A DNA stretch of 64,000 bases, taken from positions 186,001 through 250,000 of the forward strand of contig NZ_WUEY01000005.1 of the NCBI RefSeq assembly GCF_010668395.1. The letters are read 5' to 3'. The DNA is from Martinezella lusitana (GTDB lineage Bacteria > Pseudomonadota > Alphaproteobacteria > Rhizobiales > Rhizobiaceae). Position numbers and translations under genes: made by a program. Below, piece after piece: positions 55,650-64,000 of this stretch; position 1 is the first letter of the stretch; each line of letters starts with the position of its first letter. The notes below the pieces were generated by a model. That model ran no database searches, had not been told where the DNA came from, and was given only the letters and a program-made list of their open reading frames with translations.

Positions 55650-58600
55650 GTCCCGCCACCCGCCAGTTCGTTCATTTCGGCGCTCGGCGTGCCGGTGGTG
55701 CGGCCGACGACCTTGGCGCGCAGACGCTCGAAGGCGAGATAGATCACCGGCGTCGTATAGAGCGTCAGCAGCTGCGAAAGCACGAGGCCGCCGATGATGG
55801 TGATGCCGAGCGGAATGCGCAGCTCCGCGCCCGTGCCCTGTGCGAGCGCCAGCGGCAAGGCCCCGAAGAGCGCCGCAAGCGTCGTCATCATGATCGGGCG
55901 GAAACGCAGGATCGAGGCCTTGAGAATGGCTTCGCGTGGCTCGAGACCCTCCTTGCGCTCCGCCTCCAGCGCGAAGTCGATCATCATGATCGCGTTCTTC
56001 TTGACGATGCCCATCAGCAGCACGATGCCGATCAGCGCGATGATGGACAGATCCTGACCGAACAGCATCAGCGCCAGCAGGGCCCCGACACCGGCCGACG
56101 GCAGCGTCGAAAGGATGGTCACGGGATGAACGGCGCTTTCGTAAAGCAGGCCGAGCACGATGTAGATCGTCACCACGGCCGCCAGGATCAGCCAGGGCTC
56201 GCCCGCCAGCGACGAGGCAAATTCCTCGGCGTCGCCGGAATATTTGCGCTGGATATTGTCGGGCATGCCGATGTCCTGCTCCGCCGCCTTGATTTCGCTC
56301 ACGGCATCGCTGAGCGACGCGCCCTTGGCAAGATCGAAGCTGAGCGTCACCGCCGGGAACTGCTCGTCATGGCTGATGACCAGCGGCGCGGTCGTGAAGC
56401 TGGCCGACGTGAAGGCGTTGAGCGGCACCTGCGTATCGCTGGCGCCGGCAACATAGAGCTTGTCCAGCGACTTCGGGTCCGACTGATATTGCGGCGCCGC
56501 CTCCAGGATGACGCGATACTGGTTGGCCTGGCCGTAGATCGTCGCGATCTGGCGCTGGCCGAAGGCGTCGTTCAGCGTATCGCTGACGGCCTGCATCGAC
56601 ACGCCGAGCCGCGAGGCGGTTTCCCGGTCGACGTTGACGAAGATGCGGCCGCCGCCCATTTCGACCTCGGAGGAGACGTCCATGAGCTTCGGGCTCTGCT
56701 GCAGCCGCTGTACCAGCTTCGCGGCCCAATCGACCACCGTCGCCGTATCCGTCCCGGTCAGCGTGTACTGGTAGGGTGCGCGGCTTGCCCGGGTGCTGAT
56801 CGAGATGTCGCGCACGCTCTGGAAAGTAACGTGAATGCCCGGCAGGCCGGTGACCTCATCGCGCATCCGGTCGATGATCTGATCGGCGGAAACGTTGCGC
56901 TCGCTTCGGGGCTTGAGCACGAGGCTGAGGTTGCCGGTGTTCAGCGTCAGATTGCTGGCGCTGGTGCCGATGACCGAAACCACGCCGCTGACATCCGGAT
57001 CCTTGCGCAGCCGATCGGCCACGGTCGCCTGCACCTGCTTCATCGTTTCGAAGGAAGTCGTCGGTTCGGCCTCGATCACCGCCGTAATCAGGCCCGTGTC
57101 TTGCGCCGGCAGGAAGCCCTTGGGAATGACGACATAGAGCGCAATCGTCGCGGCAAGCGTGACGACGGTGACCACGAGCATCAGGCCGCTGCGATCCACT
57201 GCCCAGACGAGGCTGCGGCGATAGCCTTCGATCAGCCGTTCCGTCAAGCGGTCGGCGCCGGCCAGGAACCCGCCTTCGCGATCCTTCGGCTTGCGCAGGA
57301 TGCGCGCGCACATCATCGGCGTGAGCGTCAGCGAAACAAGAGCCGACACCACCACGGCGATGGTGAGCGTCAGCGCGAATTCGCGGAACATGCGCCCGAC
57401 GATCCCGGTCATGAACAGCAGCGGAATGAACACCGCAACCAGCGAGACGGTGAGCGAAATGATGGTGAATCCGATCTCGCCCGCCCCCTTCAGCGCCGCC
57501 TGCATCGGGTTTTCGCCCTCTTCGATATGGCGGGCGATGTTCTCGATCATGACGATGGCGTCGTCGACGACGAAGCCGGTGCCGATCGTCAGGGCCATGA
57601 GCGAGAGATTGTCGAGGCTGAAGCCGGCGAACCACATCACGCCGAAGGTCGCGATCAGTGACAGCGGCAGCGCGACGCCGGCAATGAAGGTCGCCGTCAT
57701 CGTCCGCAGGAACAAGAGGACGACGAGGATGACGAGGCCGATGCTGATGACCAGCGTCCATTGCACGTCATGGATCGAGGCGCGGATGGTCTCCGTGCGG
57801 TCGTTGACGATATCGAGGGAAACGCCGGCCGGCATCGCCTGCTTCAGCTTCGGGATCTGCTTCAGCACATTCTCGACCGTCTGGATGACGTTGGCGCCCG
57901 GCTGGCGCATGATGTCGAGGATGACGGCGGGCTGCCCCTGATACCAGGCGCCGACGCGGTTGTTCTCCAGCCCTTCGACGACTGTCGCCACGTCCTTCAA
58001 TTGCACCGGCGCACTGTTGCGATAGGCGACGATGACGGATTTATAGACGTTGGGATCGACGATCTGGTCGTTGGCGGCAAGCGTGAAGCTCTGCTGGGTG
58101 CCGTCAAGCGCGCCCTTGGCGCCGGCAACGCTGGCATTGGTGATGGCGGTGCGGATATCCTCGAGCGCGAGGCCATAGGAGGCAAGGCGCGGCAGGTCTA
58201 CCTGAATGCGGATCGCGGGCTTGACCCCGCCCTGGATGTTGACGTCGCCGACGCCGGACACTTCGCTCAGGCGCTGCGCCATCATCGTGTCGGCGAAATC
58301 GCTGAGTTCGCGGATAGAATAGCTGTCGGAGCGTAGAGCGAGCGTCACGATCGGCGTATCGGCCGGGTTCACCTTCGAATAGGTCGGCGGATAGGGAAGC
58401 GTGCGCGGCAAGGTCGAGCCGGCCGCGTTGATCGCCGCCTGCACGTCCTGCGCAGCGCCGTCGATATCGCGGCCGAGATCGAACTGCAGCGTGATCTGGC
58501 TGATGCCGAAAGCGCTCGACGAGGTCATCGAGGCGAGCGACGGGATCTGGCCGAGGGGGCGCTCCAGCGGCGCCGTCACCAGGGCCGCCATCGTGTCGGG

Positions 58601-58765
58601 GTCGGCGCCGGGAAGCTGCGTGGTCACCTGGATCGTCGGGAAATCCACCTGCGGCAGCGGCGCGACCGGCAGAAAGAGAAAGCCGAGAATACCGCCCAAC
58701 AGGACAGCAACCCCGAGAAGCGAGGTGGCGATGGGACGGCCGATGAAGAGCGACGAGACGTTCAT
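55646..58765 (-). CDS. mdtB: RND permease, MdtB-like
   Basis: Pump subunit of 1039 aa: MNVSSLFIGRPIATSLLGVAV at the start, relay Asp pair in GFVVDDAIVMIENIARHIEEG, and VLLMGIVKKNAIMMIDFALE near residue 900. It is about as long as the MdtC-like partner and clearly paralogous to it. Four-base overlaps at both ends (with the adaptor and with mdtC) indicate translational coupling, suited to 1:1 or 2:1 heterotrimers. Confidence 0.94.
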   Translation of the reverse strand: MNVSSLFIGRPIATSLLGVAVLLGGILGFLFLPVAPLPQVDFPTIQVTTQLPGADPDTMAALVTAPLERPLGQIPSLASMTSSSAFGISQITLQFDLGRDIDGAAQDVQAAINAAGSTLPRTLPYPPTYSKVNPADTPIVTLALRSDSYSIRELSDFADTMMAQRLSEVSGVGDVNIQGGVKPAIRIQVDLPRLASYGLALEDIRTAITNASVAGAKGALDGTQQSFTLAANDQIVDPNVYKSVIVAYRNSAPVQLKDVATVVEGLENNRVGAWYQGQPAVILDIMRQPGANVIQTVENVLKQIPKLKQAMPAGVSLDIVNDRTETIRASIHDVQWTLVISIGLVILVVLLFLRTMTATFIAGVALPLSLIATFGVMWFAGFSLDNLSLMALTIGTGFVVDDAIVMIENIARHIEEGENPMQAALKGAGEIGFTIISLTVSLVAVFIPLLFMTGIVGRMFREFALTLTIAVVVSALVSLTLTPMMCARILRKPKDREGGFLAGADRLTERLIEGYRRSLVWAVDRSGLMLVVTVVTLAATIALYVVIPKGFLPAQDTGLITAVIEAEPTTSFETMKQVQATVADRLRKDPDVSGVVSVIGTSASNLTLNTGNLSLVLKPRSERNVSADQIIDRMRDEVTGLPGIHVTFQSVRDISISTRASRAPYQYTLTGTDTATVVDWAAKLVQRLQQSPKLMDVSSEVEMGGGRIFVNVDRETASRLGVSMQAVSDTLNDAFGQRQIATIYGQANQYRVILEAAPQYQSDPKSLDKLYVAGASDTQVPLNAFTSASFTTAPLVISHDEQFPAVTLSFDLAKGASLSDAVSEIKAAEQDIGMPDNIQRKYSGDAEEFASSLAGEPWLILAAVVTIYIVLGLLYESAVHPVTILSTLPSAGVGALLALMLFGQDLSIIALIGIVLLMGIVKKNAIMMIDFALEAERKEGLEPREAILKASILRFRPIMMTTLAALFGALPLALAQGTGAELRIPLGITIIGGLVLSQLLTLYTTPVIYLAFERLRAKVVGRTTGTPSAEMNELAGGGT

Positions 58766-60228
58766 TGCTGCTGCGTCGGAGCTGCGGTGGAGTTGCCGGA
58801 TGCGGAGCCGCCGCTCGTATCTGCCCCCTGCTCGGTGCCGGCGGCATGCTGGCCGCGATGGCCGCCGTTTCCACCCTGACCGTTATGCCGGCGATGGGGA
58901 CGCTCGCTCGCATTCGCGCTGCCCGAACCGCCATCCTGCGGGTCGTTTTCCGCGATGGGCTGGCCTTGATCGTCCGTCGTCGGCGCATTCGGCGCGGCCT
59001 GATCCGGATTGCCCGAGATCTGCACCTTCGATCCGTCCTGAAGCCGCGCAAAGCCTGTCGTCACCACCTTGTCGCCCGGAGATATGCCATCGGCGATGAC
59101 GGCGAGCGTATCGTCCTGCTGGCGCACCTTCACCGACTTCATCGCAACGGTCTGAGCTTGATTGATGACATAGACGAAGGTGCCGTTCGGTCCGCGCTGC
59201 ACGGCGGCACTCGGGATGACGGTGACGCCCTTCAGCGTCTCCACGAGCAGACGCGCATTAACGAAGGCGCCGGGCCACAATGCCAGCTTGTCGTTCGGAA
59301 AATTCGCCTTCAGCCGCACGGTGCCGGTGGTCGGATCGACCTGGTTGTCGACTACGCCCAGCGCGCCGTTGTCGATCACCGTCTGGCCATCGCTTCCCAT
59401 GGCCTGGACGGAGAGCGTTCCGGCGCCGCTGGCCGCATTGACGCGGGCGAGCTGCTGCTGCGGAATGGAGAACAGGACGGAGATCGGCTTGATCTGCGAC
59501 AGCGTCACGATGCCTGTCGCATCCGACGAGCTGACGAGGTTGCCGACGTCGACGTTGCGGATACCCGTGCGCCCGTCGATGGGCGCCTTGATCGTCGTGT
59601 AGTCGAGGGTCGCCTGCGCGCTTTCGATGGCCGCCACGTCGACCTGGATCTGCGCCGTATATTGCGCGACGAGCGACATCTGGGTATCGACCTGCTGCTG
59701 CGTGCCGGAAGCGCTCTTCACCATGAGCTGGAAGCGGGCAAGGTCACGCTGGGCGCCGGCAAGCAGGGCTTCATCCTGCGCCTTCTTGGCGACCGCCTGG
59801 TCACGCTGCGCCTTGTAGACTCCATCGTCGATGCGGGCGATGACATCGCCCTTCCTGATGTCCTGGCCTTCCTCGAAATCGATTTCGACGATCTTGCCGC
59901 TGACCTGCGCGCGCACGGTGACGGTGTTGAGCGCCTTCACCGACCCGACGCCATCGATATAGACGGGGACATCCGCCGTCATCGCGTCGGCGGCCAATAC
60001 GGGAACGGGACCGCTGAACTGCGACATGCTGCGCCGCCGTCCGCCGCCGCCACCCTGGCCCTGGCCGCCACGGCGCTCGCCCTGGGCTTGCTCGCCGGGT
60101 GCGGTTGCGCTCTGATAACCGAGCAGCTTCTCCGCCGGCCCAAGCCAGCGATCACGGGTCGCATAGGCGCCGTATCCCACAGCGCCGATCACCGCCAACC
60201 ACACTACGACCCGAAATGTCCGAGCCAT
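58762..60228 (-). CDS. mdtA: RND periplasmic adaptor, MdtA-like
   Basis: Membrane-fusion protein of 488 aa, anchored by one N-terminal helix (VVVWLAVIGAVGYGAYA) rather than a lipobox. A Gly/Arg-rich low-complexity insert follows at about 50-70. The fusion core has VRAQVSGKIVEIDFEEGQDI, TIKAPIDGRTGIRNVDVGNLV and LWPGAFVNARLLVE. The last ~75 residues are a second low-complexity tail (GQGGNGGHRGQH, SASGNSTAAPTQQQ), longer than in the E. coli protein. The ATG at 60228 has AAGGAAGG upstream. Confidence 0.93.
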   Translation of the reverse strand: MARTFRVVVWLAVIGAVGYGAYATRDRWLGPAEKLLGYQSATAPGEQAQGERRGGQGQGGGGGRRRSMSQFSGPVPVLAADAMTADVPVYIDGVGSVKALNTVTVRAQVSGKIVEIDFEEGQDIRKGDVIARIDDGVYKAQRDQAVAKKAQDEALLAGAQRDLARFQLMVKSASGTQQQVDTQMSLVAQYTAQIQVDVAAIESAQATLDYTTIKAPIDGRTGIRNVDVGNLVSSSDATGIVTLSQIKPISVLFSIPQQQLARVNAASGAGTLSVQAMGSDGQTVIDNGALGVVDNQVDPTTGTVRLKANFPNDKLALWPGAFVNARLLVETLKGVTVIPSAAVQRGPNGTFVYVINQAQTVAMKSVKVRQQDDTLAVIADGISPGDKVVTTGFARLQDGSKVQISGNPDQAAPNAPTTDDQGQPIAENDPQDGGSGSANASERPHRRHNGQGGNGGHRGQHAAGTEQGADTSGGSASGNSTAAPTQQQ

Positions 60229-60442
60229 CCATACACCTTCCTTCAAAGCCTTCGGCGATCCACGATCCGCCGCTATTCATTGCGCGACTCTAGCTTGCAT
60301 CGCACTGCTTAGGAATTTGGTATGGCCATTAAATTTTGTCCATTTTAGCGCCACTTAGCGTAACAAACTGTAACATTGGACGAAAAACCAGGGTTGTGGT
60401 TGCAAGGCTTGATGCTTCTGCGCGCACCAGCCGTTGCGGCGC

Positions 60443-61549
60443 TCAAAGCACGCCCCAGCCGCGATAGCGGCCACGGCCCGTCATTTCGCGCAGGCCGAGT
60501 TCGGCCACCAGATTAAGCGCGCCCCTGGACGTGACGCCGACATGCCGCGCGATCATTTTGGCCGAGACGATCGGCCGCGACAGCACGATGTCGATGACCT
60601 CCGGCAGGCTGCTGTTCGACCGCCGGTCCTTGAGCCGCAGCTCCATCTGCAGCCTGGCGAGCGAAAGGCGATCCAGCTCCTTCAGGCCTGAATCGGCCGA
60701 GAGCGCCATGGCCTCCAGGAAGGCCGCAAGACGCGTCGTGCGGTCCGGCGCGCGCCGCCGGTCATGCCGCACGGCTTTCAGCCCGACATTCAGGCAGAAA
60801 AGATGCGAGGTCACCTTGCCCCGGCTGCGCAGATAGGCGCTGGCCAGCAGGCCGCCGAGCCAGTGCTGTCGCCGCAAGGGCTCGATTCGCTCCCAGGCGT
60901 CGAACAGCACCGCCGCACCGAGAACCGGCGGCAGCAGATCCGCCTCGCGGATGGTGGAACGCCAGCTTTCCAGCCGCACATCCTCATCCCAATCCTCGTC
61001 GCGGATCAGGGCAAGAGGGTCGTCGGCATCGATGGACGCCGGTCGAGGTTCCGGGACGCCGCCGTTGAGGATCTTGTCGGATCGGGCGAGGATGGCGTCG
61101 ATCTCGGCGAAATCGACACCGAAATTGTCTTCCTCGTCCTCCTCTTCGGGCTCCATGGTCCGGGCCGATGTCGGGCGCGGCGGGATCGCGTCTTCAGCCT
61201 CGCCCACGTCGCCGCGCAAGACGGCAAGTCCGGCAGCCTCGAGCCCCCAGGAAGGATCGGCGGTCCAAAGGCGTCGCCGGCTCCGCAGCACGGCATGGGC
61301 TATGGTCAGCTCATGCGTGGGCGTGCGCGTATCCATGCGCGCATCGTGCAACACGAGATCCTCCACATGCACCAGTTCGCCGCTGACCCAGAGCGCACCG
61401 GCGGCATCGAAAAAATGTCCGCGCTCGCGAAAACCATCCGCCACCGCATGCCGCTGGACACGCTCGTCCAGCCGCGCCAGCATGTCTTCCGCCCTGACGA
61501 TGGCGGGCAGAAGCGTGGCAAGCGGAAGCGTGGTCAGATCATATCGCAT
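60443..61549 (-). CDS. DUF1612/HTH_13 protein (RHE_PE00001 family)
   Basis: Rhizobial protein of about 368 aa. The N-terminal two thirds match the DUF1612 pattern (GELVHVEDLVLHDARMD, TPTHELTIAHAVLRSRR) and include an acidic linker (EPEEEDEEDNFG). The C-terminus is helix-turn-helix-like: RPIVSAKMIARHVGVTSRGALNLVAELGL. Related genes are frequent on rhizobial plasmids near repABC; the function is unknown, presumably DNA binding. The start is unsure between ATG 61549 and GTG 61558, neither with an SD. It is divergent from the copper ATPase. Confidence 0.85.
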   Translation of the reverse strand: MRYDLTTLPLATLLPAIVRAEDMLARLDERVQRHAVADGFRERGHFFDAAGALWVSGELVHVEDLVLHDARMDTRTPTHELTIAHAVLRSRRRLWTADPSWGLEAAGLAVLRGDVGEAEDAIPPRPTSARTMEPEEEDEEDNFGVDFAEIDAILARSDKILNGGVPEPRPASIDADDPLALIRDEDWDEDVRLESWRSTIREADLLPPVLGAAVLFDAWERIEPLRRQHWLGGLLASAYLRSRGKVTSHLFCLNVGLKAVRHDRRRAPDRTTRLAAFLEAMALSADSGLKELDRLSLARLQMELRLKDRRSNSSLPEVIDIVLSRPIVSAKMIARHVGVTSRGALNLVAELGLREMTGRGRYRGWGVL

Positions 61550-61653
61550 TGGAATCACATCATTGCATCGATCTTACGGAACTTATCACCGCCCTTCGCG
61601 GCGAGATAGGAAGGGCACCCTGTGAACTGTGGATGGCAATCATTATTTTCCGC

Positions 61654-61684
61654 TTGACCTTCCAGTGACAGGAAGGTTCATAAA
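61654..61684 (+). promoter_or_regulatory. MerR/CueR-type promoter-operator of the copper ATPase
   Basis: The -35 box TTGACC and -10 box CATAAA are 19 bp apart, the over-long spacing that MerR-family activators correct. A perfect dyad ACCTTCC-N7-GGAAGGT (61657-61677) fills the spacer and closely resembles CueR operators. Confidence 0.88.
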
Positions 61685-61722
61685 GCAGTCCGATACCCCC
61701 CACCGGGGCAAAGGAGTTCGAT

Positions 61723-64000
<2,278 letters not shown>

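Overview
The window looks like chromosomal DNA of a Rhizobium-type alphaproteobacterium. The evidence is high GC, a long FtsK, a glnK-amtB operon behind a sigma-54/NtrC promoter, a DUF1612/HTH_13 gene of the rhizobial RHE_PE00001 family, and intergenic palindromes of a style common in rhizobia. The assignment rests on gene content and style; no sequence search was run.

Layout. 0.2-11 kb is housekeeping: a LolA-like carrier, ftsK, glnK-amtB, a TesB thioesterase, a UbiH-type hydroxylase, Trm112-like, Lon-N-domain, YbbN-type thioredoxin and YbaK/ProX deacylase genes, then tRNA-Gly(GCC). 11-14 kb holds a DUF1007 protein, a PAP2 phosphatase and a MipA/OmpV porin-like protein. 14.1-22.1 kb is a nine-gene, tightly overlapping minus-strand operon: HAD phosphatase, class III aminotransferase, arginase-fold protein, 4-TM SMR-like protein, fatty-acid desaturase, alpha/beta hydrolase with a Cys elbow, GNAT/FemAB-like transferase, second SMR-like protein and cyclopropane-fatty-acid synthase. 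A QseBC-like two-component system lies directly upstream. This is the best candidate for an undescribed pathway, plausibly an amine-bearing modified lipid and its flippase.

24-34 kb carries a MocR regulator divergent from a DMT exporter, a DUF1348-TetR operon with two NemR-like operators, a stand-alone GH144-like glucanase, and a three-gene set (pipecolate-oxidase-like, ALDH7-like, Ldh2/DpkA-like) that fits D-lysine/L-pipecolate catabolism. 34-40 kb is a small surface-polysaccharide locus (GT4, GT2, Wzx-type flippase, double alpha/beta hydrolase). 40-45 kb has a TctDE-like two-component system and a NitT/TauT-type ABC importer. 45-47 kb has a small secreted protein, an XRE regulator and another small protein. 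47-60 kb contains two RND efflux systems, a TetR-controlled AcrAB/AmeAB type and an MdtABC type. The window ends in a DUF1612 protein and a copper P-type ATPase, truncated by the window edge, behind a textbook MerR-type (19-bp spacer) promoter.

Start sites were chosen mainly by ribosome-binding site and operon overlap, and doubtful ones are marked. All functional names come from motifs read by eye.
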